Shown here piece by piece: positions 17,598 to 29,146 of a DNA stretch of 64,000 bases. The DNA is from Peribacillus deserti (lineage in GTDB: Bacteria; Bacillota; Bacilli; Bacillales; DSM-1321). A program made the position numbers and the translations under genes. Within the stretch, counting starts at the first letter, position 1. Every line of letters starts with the position of its first letter. The notes beneath the pieces were generated by a model that worked only from the letters and a program-made list of their open reading frames with translations, was not told the DNA's origin and searched no databases. The stretch lies in assembly GCF_016909175.1 (NCBI RefSeq), contig NZ_JAFBFI010000006.1:62001-126000 (forward strand), in the 5' to 3' direction.

Positions 17598-19595
17598 TTA
17601 TTCCTGTTCTGCATTTTCATACGTGTATGTCTTATCAAGATAAACGGAATTGTCAAGGATTACTTTATATCCTGCCTCTGTAGTTGGGCCTATTGTGAGT
17701 TCATATCTTTTTTTCGTCGTTTCAGTTATCTGAAACTTATCAAAAGGTGTAGTCATATTACGGTTCATATCTTGAATAAAGACTTGCACCTCCTGGGGCT
17801 GGCCTTCAACTTGAGGCTTGTATTCTATGGTAATTTCCTTAGACACCGTTTTAGGAGGAAGTTCCTTTTTCCCTCTGGATAAAATGACTTTAATGGTACT
17901 GCCCTTGTCAACCTGAGTATTTGCAGCAGGCTCCTGGGAAATGACAAGTCCTTTTTCAATGGTATCACTATACTCTTCCCCTTGGGTTTCAATGTTTAAC
18001 CCATAATTCTTCTCATATTCTTTAAGATTTTGTTCATTGTATTCAGACAAATCGGCTAGAGTAATTTTTGCCGGTCCCGAGCTAACCGTAAATTTAAGCT
18101 GGGTTTCAGACGGCACCACTTCGGTATGTGGTTCAGGATCCTGATCGAGAATTGTTCCCGGCTCACTGTCCTCATCCGTCTCCTCTATAATTTCTGGATC
18201 TTTAAATCCGAGCCTTTCGACTAAAGGTTTAATGGATTCTATATTTCGATTCATATAATCTGACAGCTCAATCTTTTTTTTACCACTGCTTATGGAAATA
18301 TCGATAGTACTGCCCTCTTTTACTTTACTTCCAATTTTGGGGTTGGTCTTAATCACATGATTGAGTTCTACTTCGTCATCCTCAACTTCAATCGTGTCTC
18401 CTACTTTAAAACCTTTATCATAGAGCAAGGACATAGCAACATCCAGCTTTTCCCCTCTAATGTCTGGCACCTTAACTTCTTTCGGCTCCATCATTTTCGG
18501 CAGAACAGTTACAGTCAGCACTCCCAGAAGAGCAAGAAATAAAAATGTAGATACTAAAATAATCGGCCACTTTTTTCTCTTTTTAGCCTGATCTTTTTTC
18601 TGTTTCTTCTTTTTATCTTTTTTCACAGGTTTCCCTGCACTTTTAGGTTCCTTGTCTACACCCATGATCAACGTTTCATCGAGGTCGTTTCCACTATGTT
18701 CCTTTGTTATCACCGGGATGGCCTTAGTGGCATCCTGATCCTCCGGCACAAAGAACGGAGGCTCATTTTTCCTGTCAGGGTTAAGAGCTGTCCGGAGATC
18801 CTCAGCCATATCGTCTGCACTTGAATACCTGTAATAAGAATCCTTTGAGCTTGCTTTCAGAACTACATTAGCTACGCTCTGAGGAAGATCGGGAACCCAC
18901 CTTTTCGGTGACGGCATTTGGGACTGAAGATGCTTCAAGGCAATAGATATAGCTGATTCCCCTGAGTAAGGCAGCCGCCCTGTTAATAATTCGAACATAA
19001 CTATACCCAGAGAGTATATATCCGAAGTTTTATTGGCCATGCCTCCGCGTGCCTGTTCCGGAGACAGATAATGAACAGAACCCAGTACAGCATTTGTCTG
19101 GGTAATGCTTGTGGAACTGAGCGCCATGGCGATCCCAAAGTCCGTAATTTTAACAGTGCCGTGATCATCTATTAATATATTTTGTGGTTTGATATCTCTA
19201 TGAATAATTCCATATTGATGGGCATGAGAGATAGCTGATGTAATCTGCTCCATAATATCAAGAGCTTTTTCAACTGGAATCGGATAGTTCCTCTGTATGT
19301 ATTGTTTAAGAGTAAGACCTTTTACATATTCCATTACAATATAGTAAATATCATCCTCTACCCCAACATCATAGATGCTCACTATATTTGGATGTGCTAA
19401 ACTAGTAGCCGATTGTGCTTCTCTATTAAACCTTTTAATAAATTCTTCATCATTGGAAAAATCCATGCGTAGAATTTTCAATGCTACCTCTCTCTCAAGA
19501 ATCATATCTCTTGCAAGGTACACATTTGCCATTCCACCGCCGCCGATCATTTCTAACACTTTATAACGGCCGCTGATTCTTTTTCCAATCAGCAT
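17598..19595 (-). CDS. prkC: Membrane Ser/Thr protein kinase with PASTA domains, PrkC
   Basis: Eukaryote-like kinase that senses muropeptides/lipid II and acts in germination, stationary phase and cell-wall control. 665 residues: Hanks kinase domain (about 10-270) with the glycine loop GGGGMANVYLARD, Lys40, HRDIKPQN at 132-139 and DFG at 152-154; a basic juxtamembrane tract; one membrane helix at about 343-365; three extracellular PASTA repeats (from about 374) and an additional C-terminal domain. The activation loop is Ser/Thr-rich. 5 bp after prpC, its phosphatase. Confidence 0.97.
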   Translation of the reverse strand: MLIGKRISGRYKVLEMIGGGGMANVYLARDMILEREVALKILRMDFSNDEEFIKRFNREAQSATSLAHPNIVSIYDVGVEDDIYYIVMEYVKGLTLKQYIQRNYPIPVEKALDIMEQITSAISHAHQYGIIHRDIKPQNILIDDHGTVKITDFGIAMALSSTSITQTNAVLGSVHYLSPEQARGGMANKTSDIYSLGIVMFELLTGRLPYSGESAISIALKHLQSQMPSPKRWVPDLPQSVANVVLKASSKDSYYRYSSADDMAEDLRTALNPDRKNEPPFFVPEDQDATKAIPVITKEHSGNDLDETLIMGVDKEPKSAGKPVKKDKKKKQKKDQAKKRKKWPIILVSTFLFLALLGVLTVTVLPKMMEPKEVKVPDIRGEKLDVAMSLLYDKGFKVGDTIEVEDDEVELNHVIKTNPKIGSKVKEGSTIDISISSGKKKIELSDYMNRNIESIKPLVERLGFKDPEIIEETDEDSEPGTILDQDPEPHTEVVPSETQLKFTVSSGPAKITLADLSEYNEQNLKEYEKNYGLNIETQGEEYSDTIEKGLVISQEPAANTQVDKGSTIKVILSRGKKELPPKTVSKEITIEYKPQVEGQPQEVQVFIQDMNRNMTTPFDKFQITETTKKRYELTIGPTTEAGYKVILDNSVYLDKTYTYENAEQE

Positions 19596-19600
19596 TTAAA

Positions 19601-20350
19601 TCACCCGCTTTCACTTTCATCTGTAAAATGCACAAGTACAAGGGTGATATTATCTTCGCCGCCATTATCATTAGCCAGCTGGATTAAGTCTTCTGATTTT
19701 ACATCTTGATCAGCCTGTGAAGTGATAATTTGCTGCAGGGCGGTTTCGCTGACCTTATTAGATAGACCGTCGGAGCATAAAAGAAGCATATCTCCATCAT
19801 GAATGGTTATGGCGGTAACATCAATTTCTACATTCTTTTCCGTACCTAAAGCCCTTAGCAGTACATTTTTCCTCGGATGGTGTTCTGCGTCTTCCTTGCT
19901 GATCTGGCCGCAGCGGACAAGCTCATTCACCAGCGAGTGGTCCTCTGTTACTTGTTTCATGATGCTGGTCTGGTACACATAACACCGGCTGTCGCCTACA
20001 TGTGCAATAGATGCAAACTTATCGGTGCAAATGGCCGCAACGATGGTTGTACCCATTCCTTCGCATTCCTTATTTGCTAGCGAATGCTGATATAAGAGTT
20101 CATTAACCTTAACAATGTGAATTCTGAGCCAATCTTCTGCATCTTCAGGATCTAAAAATTCTTCCGTATCCGCCCATAATTCCTTAAGTTTCTCGATGGC
20201 CATGTGACTCGCCACATCACCGGCTCTATGTCCACCCATACCATCAGCTACAACAGCCAATAACGCACCGCTTGAATTGGTGAAAACTCCGCCATTGTCT
20301 TCATTAAGCTGGCGGAGTTTCCCACGGTCTGTTTTAAAAACCGCTTCCAT
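19601..20350 (-). CDS. prpC: PP2C-type Ser/Thr phosphatase PrpC
   Basis: Dephosphorylates PrkC and its targets. 249 residues with PPM motifs: VADGMGGHRAGDVAS (residues about 34-48), EGMGTTIVAA, AHVGDSRCY, LLLCSDGLSN and GEDNITLVLV; the aspartates in these bind the metal pair. Sits between rlmN (4 bp) and prkC (5 bp), so kinase and phosphatase are co-expressed. Confidence 0.97.
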   Translation of the reverse strand: MEAVFKTDRGKLRQLNEDNGGVFTNSSGALLAVVADGMGGHRAGDVASHMAIEKLKELWADTEEFLDPEDAEDWLRIHIVKVNELLYQHSLANKECEGMGTTIVAAICTDKFASIAHVGDSRCYVYQTSIMKQVTEDHSLVNELVRCGQISKEDAEHHPRKNVLLRALGTEKNVEIDVTAITIHDGDMLLLCSDGLSNKVSETALQQIITSQADQDVKSEDLIQLANDNGGEDNITLVLVHFTDESESG

Positions 20351-20354
20351 CTTT

Positions 20355-21440
20355 TCACCTCGTCTCTTCTTTTCGCTCCTTCGCTCTCAGCTGCCCGCAG
20401 GCTGCATCGATATCATGTCCTTGTTCTCTTCGAATCGTAACATTAACGCCTGCATCTTTTAATGTTTTTTCAAATTCGAAAATCTGTTCACGAGGTGTTC
20501 TTACATAGTTGCGTTCAGGAACATAATTTACAGGAATTAAATTCACATGGCATTTTATGCCTTTTATCAGTTTTGCAAGCTCTTTTGCATGTTCTACCTG
20601 GTCGTTTACTCCGCCAAAGAGACCATATTCAAAGGAAATCCGGCGGCCCGTCTTCTCAATATAGTACTTTACAGCTTCCATTAAATCCGGCAGCTTATAA
20701 GCACGGTTAATCGGCATCAGGGAACTTCTAATTTCATTGTTAGGCGCATGAAGGGAAATGGCAAAATTGATCTGCATTTGTTCATCGGCGAATTTGTAGA
20801 TTTTTGGAACGATTCCGCTGGTTGAAACGGTGATATGGCGGGCTCCAATATTTAAGGCCTTATCATGGTTGATGATTTTCAGGAAAGAAAGCATTTCATC
20901 GTAGTTATCAAAAGGTTCCCCTATGCCCATAATGACTACAGAGCTTACCCGTTCATCCGTTTCATCAAGCGCCTTCTGTACTTTTACGACTTGAGCAACG
21001 ATTTCTCCTGCTTGTAAATTTCTTTTTAATCCTCCAAGTGTGGAAGCACAGAATGTACACCCTATTCTGCAGCCTACCTGGGTGGTTACACAAATTGAAT
21101 TTCCATATTCATGGCGCATTAGAACCGTTTCAATGGAAAACCCATCATGTAATTCAAAAAGAAATTTGATCGTACCGTCACTTGATGTCTGCTGGATAAG
21201 TGTATTTAAGGTTGTGATTGAGTATTGCTCATCCAGCTTTCCTCTTAATTCCTTTGAAAGGTTGGACATATCCTCAAAGCTGGTCACCCTTTGTTTATAA
21301 AGCCAATCATAAATCTGCTCAGCCCGGAAAGATTTTTCTCCCACCTGTGTCAGCCATTCTCTTAATTCATGAAGCTCTAGTGAATATATGGATGGTTTTT
21401 GATTCTCCTGCTGCTGTTTCTTATTAGTTGCTGTTTCCAA
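20355..21440 (-). CDS. rlmN: Dual-specificity RNA methyltransferase RlmN
   Basis: Radical-SAM enzyme that methylates C2 of A2503 in 23S rRNA and A37 in some tRNAs. 361 residues: radical-SAM cysteines C124, C128 and C131 in [14 protein letters not shown]-binding GIGEPFDNY, and the C-terminal segment with the methyl-relay cysteine (AACGQL). It has an unusually Gln/Asn/Lys-rich N-terminal 17 residues. Directly abuts rsmB. Confidence 0.96.
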   Translation of the reverse strand: METATNKKQQQENQKPSIYSLELHELREWLTQVGEKSFRAEQIYDWLYKQRVTSFEDMSNLSKELRGKLDEQYSITTLNTLIQQTSSDGTIKFLFELHDGFSIETVLMRHEYGNSICVTTQVGCRIGCTFCASTLGGLKRNLQAGEIVAQVVKVQKALDETDERVSSVVIMGIGEPFDNYDEMLSFLKIINHDKALNIGARHITVSTSGIVPKIYKFADEQMQINFAISLHAPNNEIRSSLMPINRAYKLPDLMEAVKYYIEKTGRRISFEYGLFGGVNDQVEHAKELAKLIKGIKCHVNLIPVNYVPERNYVRTPREQIFEFEKTLKDAGVNVTIRREQGHDIDAACGQLRAKERKEETR

Positions 21441-22790
21441 TTACTTCACCTTCCTTTTAAAGCATGCAATGAAGAAGCCGTCACTTCCAAAATCCTGAGG
21501 GAAAACCTGAAGCATGTTTCCATTCACTAATGGTTTTACCGGTTCTGGCAAACGGTCCTTCAGACTATAATCTTCTTCGAATTCAGTATGTTTCTCTAAA
21601 AAGCGTAATGCGACATTTTCGTTCTCTTCCTTATCCACTGTACAAGTGCTATAGACGAGTGTTCCTCCCCTTGTAACGAGAGGCGCAGCCGCGTCCAGGA
21701 GTTCTAATTGAATTTCGGATAAAGAATTGATATCTTTTTGCGACTTTGTATATTTAATATCAGGCTTTCTTCTCATAACTCCGAGACCTGAGCAGGGAGC
21801 GTCAATCAATATACGGTTAAATTGCCCGAGACCGAAAATTTCCTGAACCTTTTTGCTGTTATAGACCCGCGTTTTTATATTGTCCAGCCCCAGCCGTTCA
21901 GCCTGATCCTTGATCAGCTTGACCTTATGTTCATGCAGATCAAGAGATATAACGCGCCCCTTATCTGAAAGCCGTTCTGCTATATGAGTCGACTTCCCGC
22001 CGGGAGCCGCACAGGCATCAAGTACCTGTTCATCTCCCCCGGCACCTATAGCATAACCTACTAGCATGGAACTTTCATCCTGAATGGTGAAAAAACCTGC
22101 TTTAAATGCCTCAGAATTGGTTAAATTGCCTCTTATCGCTTTTATCCCATCGGGTGCAACAAGACTTGGTTCTACCTCAAAGCCTTCCTCTCTAAGGAGG
22201 CTTAGCACTTCATTACGGCTGGTTTTACGTATATTAACCCTGGCAGTCTGTACGGAAGCGAGAAGATTCGTTTTGCACATCTCAAGAGTTTTATCATAAC
22301 CAAATTGCCGGATCCAGCGCTCAACGATCCATTGCGGATGGCTTGTTTCTATTGAAATCCTTTCAGCCGGGTCCTTTATTTCGTCTAGAGATGGAACCCC
22401 TTTTCGCTGAATATTTCTAAGGACTCCATTCACCATGGAAGTATTTCCTTTATGCCCTCTTTTTTTAGCAATCTCTACCGCCTCAAAAATAACAGCATGG
22501 TCCGGAACTTTATCGAGATAGATCAGCTGGTAAAGGGACAGCCGCAAAAGATTAATGATCCAGCCTTGAGTTTTTTGAAAATTAACAAACGGGGTCAAGT
22601 AGTAATCAAGGGTCATTTTGCGCTGAATGGTTCCATACGATAATTCTGTCAGCAAACCTACATCCGGCCCAGTTAGTTTATGCTTTGTAATCATGTTGTT
22701 CAGAAGAAGATTGCTGTAAGATTGATTCTTTTCTACAGAATCCAATACTTCCAGAGCAATCTCTCTGACGGTCTTTTTATTATTTTTCAT
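21441..22790 (-). CDS. rsmB: 16S rRNA m5C967 methyltransferase RsmB
   Basis: SAM-dependent cytosine-5 methyltransferase for 16S rRNA. 449 residues: N-terminal NusB-like RNA-binding domain (about 1-140), SAM site [15 protein letters not shown], catalytic motif [10 protein letters not shown] and motif [13 protein letters not shown] supplying the two cysteines. Start overlaps the 3' end of fmt by 11 bp. Confidence 0.96.
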   Translation of the reverse strand: MKNNKKTVREIALEVLDSVEKNQSYSNLLLNNMITKHKLTGPDVGLLTELSYGTIQRKMTLDYYLTPFVNFQKTQGWIINLLRLSLYQLIYLDKVPDHAVIFEAVEIAKKRGHKGNTSMVNGVLRNIQRKGVPSLDEIKDPAERISIETSHPQWIVERWIRQFGYDKTLEMCKTNLLASVQTARVNIRKTSRNEVLSLLREEGFEVEPSLVAPDGIKAIRGNLTNSEAFKAGFFTIQDESSMLVGYAIGAGGDEQVLDACAAPGGKSTHIAERLSDKGRVISLDLHEHKVKLIKDQAERLGLDNIKTRVYNSKKVQEIFGLGQFNRILIDAPCSGLGVMRRKPDIKYTKSQKDINSLSEIQLELLDAAAPLVTRGGTLVYSTCTVDKEENENVALRFLEKHTEFEEDYSLKDRLPEPVKPLVNGNMLQVFPQDFGSDGFFIACFKRKVK

Positions 22791-23736
22791 TATTATCTCC
22801 CAATTTCATCCCTGGCTTTATGCCGGATCCTGATCCCCTGAGGAAATCCCTCGCGCTCATTCTTTTTTTGCCGGCTGGCTGCAGCTCCAGTATTTTGATA
22901 AACGTTTCATTCCCGGTGCCTACAACCAATCCATCATCAGCAAGCTCAATAATTTCTCCAGGTTCAGCAGTTCTTCCACTCTTTATCTTTTGGGAATTCC
23001 ACAGTTTCCATACTTCCGGCCCAAAAGTTGTGAAAGCAACCGGCCAGGGATTGAGGCCCCGGATATGATTGAAGATCTCTTCACCCGTTTTTGTCCAATC
23101 TACCTTTTCCTGTTCCCTTTTAATATTGGATGCAAAGGTAGCTTTATTATCGTCCTGGACAATTGGAGTAATTTCATTATTCAGCAGCTTTGGTATAGTG
23201 TCTGAAAGCAAATCTGCTCCAACCTTACTGAGTTTATCGAAAAGAGAACCAACATTATCCTCTTCTTCAATCCGAAGCTCTGCCTGCGCCAAAATATCAC
23301 CAGCATCAAGCTTTTCAGCCATATACATGATCGTGATCCCTGTCTTTTCTTTTCCTTGTATCAGGGCGTAATGAATAGGGGCTCCGCCGCGAAGCTCGGG
23401 CAGAAGAGACGCATGTACATTAATACAGCCGTATTTCGGCGCATCTAATAGCTTCTTTGGAAGAATCTGTCCAAAGGCAACCGTTATGATCAAGTCCGGA
23501 GACAGATCTAATATTTTATTTAATTCTTCCTCTTCACGAATTTTTTCAGGCTGAAAAACCTTGATTCCATGTTTTTCTGCTTCTATTTTAACGGGCGGCG
23601 GAGTCAAGATTCTCTTTCTTCCGACTGGCCGGTCCGGCTGGGTTACTACCGCTGCTACTTCATATCCGTCTTCTAGTATTCTTTGCAATACAGGTACGGA
23701 AAAGTCAGGAGTTCCCATAAATACGATCTTTGTCAT
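22780..23736 (-). CDS. fmt: Methionyl-tRNA formyltransferase
   Basis: Formylates initiator Met-tRNA. 318 residues: [11 protein letters not shown] start, the catalytic [20 protein letters not shown] segment (His and the Asn before it) near residue 107, and a C-terminal OB-like tRNA-binding domain. Overlaps the end of def by 4 bp, pairing the enzymes that add and remove the formyl group. Confidence 0.97.
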   Translation of the reverse strand: MTKIVFMGTPDFSVPVLQRILEDGYEVAAVVTQPDRPVGRKRILTPPPVKIEAEKHGIKVFQPEKIREEEELNKILDLSPDLIITVAFGQILPKKLLDAPKYGCINVHASLLPELRGGAPIHYALIQGKEKTGITIMYMAEKLDAGDILAQAELRIEEEDNVGSLFDKLSKVGADLLSDTIPKLLNNEITPIVQDDNKATFASNIKREQEKVDWTKTGEEIFNHIRGLNPWPVAFTTFGPEVWKLWNSQKIKSGRTAEPGEIIELADDGLVVGTGNETFIKILELQPAGKKRMSARDFLRGSGSGIKPGMKLGDNNEK

Positions 23737-24218
23737 TCTTGTTCATACCTTTCAAGTTCGTCTTCCTTAATATAGTGGCTTACCTTAGAGGTAAACAAGA
23801 CACCATTAAGGTGATCGATTTCGTGGAGAATGGCTCTTGCCAGAAAATCGTCAGCTTTTAATTCATAATAACGGCCTTTACGGTCCTGGGCACGGATTTT
23901 CACTTTAAATGGTCTTGAAACCTCTCCATATAGACCAGGAAAGCTTAAACATCCTTCAGGTCCCGTTTGTTCACCCGCTACTTCTAAAACCTCAGGGTTT
24001 ATGATTTCAATTTTGCCCGTTTCATCCCCTATATCTACAACAGCAGCCTGCTTCTTCACCCCAATCTGCGGTGCAGCAAGCCCGACTCCATCTGCTTCAA
24101 CCATCGTCTCATACATATTATTTAAAAGTTTTGCCAACTTTTTATCAAACGTAATCACTGGATCACATTTTTGTTCCAGAATTTCATCTGGATACATAAC
24201 AATCGGTAATATTGCCAA
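23733..24218 (-). CDS. def: Peptide deformylase
   Basis: Metalloenzyme that removes the N-terminal formyl group from nascent proteins. 161 residues with all three motifs: [18 protein letters not shown] (metal Cys) and HEIDHLNG (two metal His and catalytic Glu). Follows priA by 21 bp and overlaps fmt. Confidence 0.97.
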   Translation of the reverse strand: MAILPIVMYPDEILEQKCDPVITFDKKLAKLLNNMYETMVEADGVGLAAPQIGVKKQAAVVDIGDETGKIEIINPEVLEVAGEQTGPEGCLSFPGLYGEVSRPFKVKIRAQDRKGRYYELKADDFLARAILHEIDHLNGVLFTSKVSHYIKEDELERYEQE

Positions 24219-24239
24219 AATAAGAGCCTCCTGCCCTGC

Positions 24240-26654
24240 TTACATTAACATGTGCGGATTTAAATCTATAGAAATTTGCAATCCATCTTGGTGTGTTTCT
24301 TTTTGGTAGTGTTCCACAATCTTTTTTAGCATCCCTCTTAATTCAGGCTCACGCTTGTATTTTATCAGACATTGATACCGATATCTATCGTTCACACGGC
24401 TGATGGGAGATGCTGCAGGACCTAATACGACAGAGTCACTGGATAAACCTGACGAAAGAAATTTAGTTATTTTTTCTGTAACAGAAACAGTTTTCATTAA
24501 ATCCTCATGAGAGACTGTTACCAGGGCCAGAAAATAAAAAGGCGGATATTTATTAAATTTCCGGAGCTGCATTTCCTGTGCATAGAAAGAATCGAAATCC
24601 TGCTGTCCTGATAGTTCGATGCTATAGTGTTCAGGAGTATATGTTTGAATAACTACCTCTCCCGGGAGCTTATGCCTGCCTGCTCTTCCGCTCACCTGGG
24701 TTAAGAGCTGAAACGTTTTTTCTGAGGCTCTGAAATCCGGTAAATGAAGCATCGTATCCGCTGTAAGGACTCCAACGAGCGTAATATTCGGGAAATCCAA
24801 TCCCTTAGCAATCATTTGTGTACCAAGAAGAATGTCTGCCTTTCCTTCCTGAAAAGCAGTAAGGAGCTTTTCATGGGAGCCTTTTTTTCCGGTTGTATCC
24901 ACATCCATCCTGATCACCCGGGCCTGCGGAAGTATTTTTCCGAGCTCCTCCTCCACTTTCTGAGTTCCTGTTCCAAAGAACCTGATATAGTCACTCTGGC
25001 ATTCCGGACAATGAGAAGGCATGGGCACTTCAAAAGCACAATAGTGACATTTCAGCTGATGGCTATAACGATGGTAAGTAAGCGAAATGTCACAATGAGG
25101 ACAATTCATGACATTACCACAGTCTCTGCACATCACAAAGGAAGAATGTCCTCTTCTATTTAAAAAGAGAACAGTTTGTTCCTTTTTTTCAATTCTTTCT
25201 GTCAGCTTTTCAAACAGCATCTTTGAAAACATCGATCTATTGCCAGTGCGCAGTTCTTCCCGCATATCTACAATATCAACTTTGGGCAGCATAGATGAAT
25301 TGAGTCTATTTTTCAGTGTTAATAATGTATACACATTTTTCTGTGCCCTTGCAAAGGTCTCAAGCGATGGAGTCGCACTGCCAAGTACAACTGGACATCC
25401 GTGATATTTGCTCCTTTTTATAGCTACATCCCTTGCATGGTAACGGGGATTTTCTTCCTGCTTATAGCTTGTTTCATGCTCTTCATCTATGATAATAATC
25501 CCCAGATTTTCAAACGGGGCAAATATTGCCGACCTGGCACCAACCACCACTTTTACTTCTTTTCGCTGGATTTTGCGCCATTCATCATATTTTTCCCCAA
25601 CTGAAAGACCACTGTGCATGACAGCCACTTTATTGCTAAACCGGCCTTTAAAGCGCTGGACCATTTGCGGGGTCAATGAAATCTCAGGAACAAGCATAAT
25701 GGCTTCTTTTCCATGTTTGAGTGCATTATCTATAGCTTGAAGATAAATTTCTGTTTTACCGCTTCCTGTTATACCGTATAAAAGAAAAGTGCCGTCACTT
25801 TTGGTATTGATGGATTGATTAATAGGACGAAGAGCTTCTTCTTGTTCGTCTGTTAAGACAAAGGGATTTGTTTGGGAGAAGGTTCTGTTTTCAAATGGAT
25901 CACGATAGATTTCTTTTTCATATTCTTTTAATACATTTTTTTGTACCAGAGTTTTAACGGACTGGGCAGTAGTGCCTGTTTGATCAATTAATTCTCTTAG
26001 TGTGATTTCTCCCGGGTGCGATATAAAATAGTCACAGGCTGCTTTTTGCTTGCTTGCATTTTGCGGAAGGCCAGCGGCATATTCTTGAATTCCCTCTTGC
26101 GGAATCACCGCTTCAACATACTTTACCCGCTTTTTATTTAATTTGTTTTTTACCTGATAGACTACCTCTAGATTTCCTTTTAATAATTCATTTTGAATTT
26201 TTGAGGCTGCTTGGCTGTTTAAAACTTCTTTCCAGTCCATACGATCCCTGCCGTTAAAAAGAGCTTTCATTTCCTCTGATAAGGCATTCAGCCCATTATC
26301 ACTGGTTAATTTAATATATTTTTCATATTTTGCTTTTAACGCAGCTGGGATCATTACTTGATAGGCTGAAATTTTATAGCATAATGTTTCCACAGTCAGC
26401 CAATCGCCAAGCTCTAATAGCTCAGGATTTAATATAGGCTCCAGATCCATCGGCTCTTCTATGGATTTCAACCTGCTATGCTCTGACTGTTCTTTGAGCT
26501 GTGAAACAAATCCCTGCACCTTCCTGGGTCCGAAGGGTACAATGACTCTCATCCCCGGCTTAATAACAGACACCCACTTCTCAGGTATTTTATAATCGAA
26601 TTCCCGGTCCGTTTGCTTAGCCGGTACATCGACAATCACGGACGCTATATTCAT
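24240..26654 (-). CDS. priA: Primosomal replication-restart helicase PriA
   Basis: Recognises stalled forks and D-loops and reloads the replicative helicase. 804 residues: N-terminal DNA-binding domain, Walker A GITGSGKTE near residue 295, DEEH box, a zinc-binding insertion with paired cysteines (CRDCGNVMNCPHC, CHYC, CPEC) and the C-terminal helicase lobe with QVSGRAGR. 6 bp after coaBC. Confidence 0.97.
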   Translation of the reverse strand: MNIASVIVDVPAKQTDREFDYKIPEKWVSVIKPGMRVIVPFGPRKVQGFVSQLKEQSEHSRLKSIEEPMDLEPILNPELLELGDWLTVETLCYKISAYQVMIPAALKAKYEKYIKLTSDNGLNALSEEMKALFNGRDRMDWKEVLNSQAASKIQNELLKGNLEVVYQVKNKLNKKRVKYVEAVIPQEGIQEYAAGLPQNASKQKAACDYFISHPGEITLRELIDQTGTTAQSVKTLVQKNVLKEYEKEIYRDPFENRTFSQTNPFVLTDEQEEALRPINQSINTKSDGTFLLYGITGSGKTEIYLQAIDNALKHGKEAIMLVPEISLTPQMVQRFKGRFSNKVAVMHSGLSVGEKYDEWRKIQRKEVKVVVGARSAIFAPFENLGIIIIDEEHETSYKQEENPRYHARDVAIKRSKYHGCPVVLGSATPSLETFARAQKNVYTLLTLKNRLNSSMLPKVDIVDMREELRTGNRSMFSKMLFEKLTERIEKKEQTVLFLNRRGHSSFVMCRDCGNVMNCPHCDISLTYHRYSHQLKCHYCAFEVPMPSHCPECQSDYIRFFGTGTQKVEEELGKILPQARVIRMDVDTTGKKGSHEKLLTAFQEGKADILLGTQMIAKGLDFPNITLVGVLTADTMLHLPDFRASEKTFQLLTQVSGRAGRHKLPGEVVIQTYTPEHYSIELSGQQDFDSFYAQEMQLRKFNKYPPFYFLALVTVSHEDLMKTVSVTEKITKFLSSGLSSDSVVLGPAASPISRVNDRYRYQCLIKYKREPELRGMLKKIVEHYQKETHQDGLQISIDLNPHMLM

Positions 26655-26660
26655 AGAGCA

Positions 26661-27869
26661 TCAGTCCTTTTTATTCAGCAATTCTATTACTTTATTCAAA
26701 ATATCCTTTGCAATCTGCCCTTTAGTTTTCTGCGGGATATATAAGGGCTCATCTTCTTTCGAATAAATGGTTACGATATTCGTATCTGTTCCAAAACCCG
26801 CTCCCTCAATGGTCACGTTATTTGCTACGATTAAGTCAGCGTTCTTCCGTTCTAATTTGCCACGGGCATGCTCTTCAACATGTTCCGTTTCTGCGGCAAA
26901 ACCGACCAGGATCTTGCTGCCTTTCCGGGAACCGAGCTCCATTAAAATATCCTTTGTTCGTTCTAGTTCAATAACTTCACTGCCCGGCATCTTCTTTATT
27001 TTCTGTGGATGATAATTCTTCGGGCGGTAATCAGAGACTGCTGCCGTCTTTATGACTACATCCGCATTTTCTGACTGCTCCATTACAGCCTGATACATGT
27101 CTTCTGCAGATTCAACAGGGATGGTGCGGATATCGGCTGGCGGGTCTAAATGAACAGGTCCAGAAACAAGGACTACCTCTGCTCCAAGCTCTCTTGCTTC
27201 TTTTGCAAGGGCATATCCCATTTTCCCTGTAGAAAGATTCGATATAAAGCGCACCGGATCGATCTTTTCACGGGTTGGTCCTGCCGTGACCACTACCTTC
27301 TTCCCCTTAAGCGGCCGCTGCTTTTGACCGTCAAAGTATTCATGCAGTTTTTGGACAATGGTCTCAGGCTCTTCAAGACGGCCTTTTCCTACATATCCGC
27401 ATGCAAGATACCCTTCTCCAGGCTCAATAAATTCATAGCCAAAGCTTCTTAGGGTATTCATATTTTTTTGTACAGCCGGATGAGCGTACATATGGACATT
27501 CATAGCCGGAGCCGCCCAAACAGGCGCCTCTGCAGCCAAAAGAGTAGTTGAGATCATATCATCGGCGATGCCATTTGCAATTTTCCCGATGATATTGGCA
27601 GTAGCAGGAGCAATCAAGATAATATCCGCCCAGTCTGCCAGATCTATGTGAGCTATTTTTTCAGAATTCTTCTCATCGAAAGTATCTGTAAACACATCAT
27701 TTCTTGAAAGAGCCTGAAATGTCAGCGGGGTAACAAACTTCAAAGCCGATTCGCTCATGATCACCTTAACGGACGCACCCTTCTGGGTCAGTTTGCTCGT
27801 TAAAGCAGCTGCTTTGTAAACAGCGATGCCGCCTGTCACACATAATAAGATTTTTTTATTGGTCAACAT
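26661..27869 (-). CDS. coaBC: Bifunctional phosphopantothenoylcysteine decarboxylase / synthetase CoaBC
   Basis: Two successive steps of coenzyme A synthesis. 402 residues: N-terminal FMN-dependent decarboxylase (CoaC, about 1-185; [43 protein letters not shown] and the substrate-recognition [10 protein letters not shown] loop), then the CTP-dependent CoaB domain ([29 protein letters not shown]). The CoA made here feeds the fatty acid genes elsewhere in the window. Confidence 0.96.
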   Translation of the reverse strand: MLTNKKILLCVTGGIAVYKAAALTSKLTQKGASVKVIMSESALKFVTPLTFQALSRNDVFTDTFDEKNSEKIAHIDLADWADIILIAPATANIIGKIANGIADDMISTTLLAAEAPVWAAPAMNVHMYAHPAVQKNMNTLRSFGYEFIEPGEGYLACGYVGKGRLEEPETIVQKLHEYFDGQKQRPLKGKKVVVTAGPTREKIDPVRFISNLSTGKMGYALAKEARELGAEVVLVSGPVHLDPPADIRTIPVESAEDMYQAVMEQSENADVVIKTAAVSDYRPKNYHPQKIKKMPGSEVIELERTKDILMELGSRKGSKILVGFAAETEHVEEHARGKLERKNADLIVANNVTIEGAGFGTDTNIVTIYSKEDEPLYIPQKTKGQIAKDILNKVIELLNKKD

Positions 27870-27956
27870 GTACTTTCCTCCAGGGATTAAACTGATTATA
27901 TTATGAAGGATAACGCGGCAATTTTCATCTTCTAGAACAGGCTATTATTAAAAAAG

Positions 27957-27980
27957 AAAAAAACCTGCATAAAGGCAGGT
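27957..27980 (-). terminator. rpoZ terminator
   Basis: Minus-strand ACCTGC/GCAGGT stem around CTTTAT followed by seven T, a few bases after the rpoZ stop. It ends the yloC-remA-gmk-rpoZ group before coaBC. Confidence 0.88.
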
Positions 27981-27982
27981 CA

Positions 27983-28195
27983 TTAAAGGTTGGAATCTTT
28001 GTGGTCGTTTGTATAGGTGAGGATTCCAGCATGAATCTCTTCAAGCGCTTTTCCGACATTCTTGTAAGATACAGGCTTTTGGAGCTTGGTATTATCGTTT
28101 CCCTGCATCTGTCGTGCCCGCTTGGCAGCTACGGACACAAGAGAATATTTTGAATCAATTTTATTTAGTAATGAATCGATAGAAGGATATAGCAT
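27983..28195 (-). CDS. rpoZ: RNA polymerase omega subunit
   Basis: Small assembly subunit of RNA polymerase. 70 residues starting [20 protein letters not shown], with the conserved AAKRARQMQ and [11 protein letters not shown] segments. The ATG at 28195 follows the gmk stop by one base (TAA T ATG); a GTG nine bases earlier is also in frame, but the GGAGAG within gmk better serves the ATG. Confidence 0.95.
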   Translation of the reverse strand: MLYPSIDSLLNKIDSKYSLVSVAAKRARQMQGNDNTKLQKPVSYKNVGKALEEIHAGILTYTNDHKDSNL

Positions 28196-28196
28196 A

Positions 28197-28820
<624 letters not shown>

Positions 28821-29084
28821 CTACCCTTCATCTCCATTGTCTTCTCGGTCATGCAACCTGGCCGCAACTGTTTCAGGCTGTACAGCGGATAAAATAACAT
28901 GATCTGAATCGGTAATGATTACAGCTCTCGTTCTCCTGCCGTATGTTGCATCTATTAAGGAACCCCTGTCGCGTGAATCCTGGATTATCCTTTTGATCGG
29001 AGCAGATTCAGGGCTAACAATTGAAACAATTTTATTTGCGGAAACGATATTTCCAAAACCAATGTTTATCAGCTTGATAGACAC
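28821..29084 (-). CDS. remA: Extracellular-matrix regulator RemA
   Basis: DNA-binding activator of biofilm matrix and osmoprotection genes in Bacillus. 87 residues; [20 protein letters not shown] and [18 protein letters not shown] are near-invariant family segments. Upstream ATGs at 29126 and 29102 are in frame, but the GTG at 29084 (protein VSIKLINIG) aligns with the known start and has GGGGGA about 6 nt upstream. The exact start is the uncertain point. Confidence 0.92.
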   Translation of the reverse strand: MSIKLINIGFGNIVSANKIVSIVSPESAPIKRIIQDSRDRGSLIDATYGRRTRAVIITDSDHVILSAVQPETVAARLHDREDNGDEG

Positions 29085-29146
29085 CAGCGGTCCCCCATTC
29101 ATCCCTATTCTATTTTGACCGTTCATTTATCTATATAAACTCGATC

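Noticed and set aside
24744-25163. 139-residue plus-strand frame inside priA
   Set aside because: Opposite-strand shadow of the zinc-binding and helicase regions of PriA, which are intact on the minus strand.
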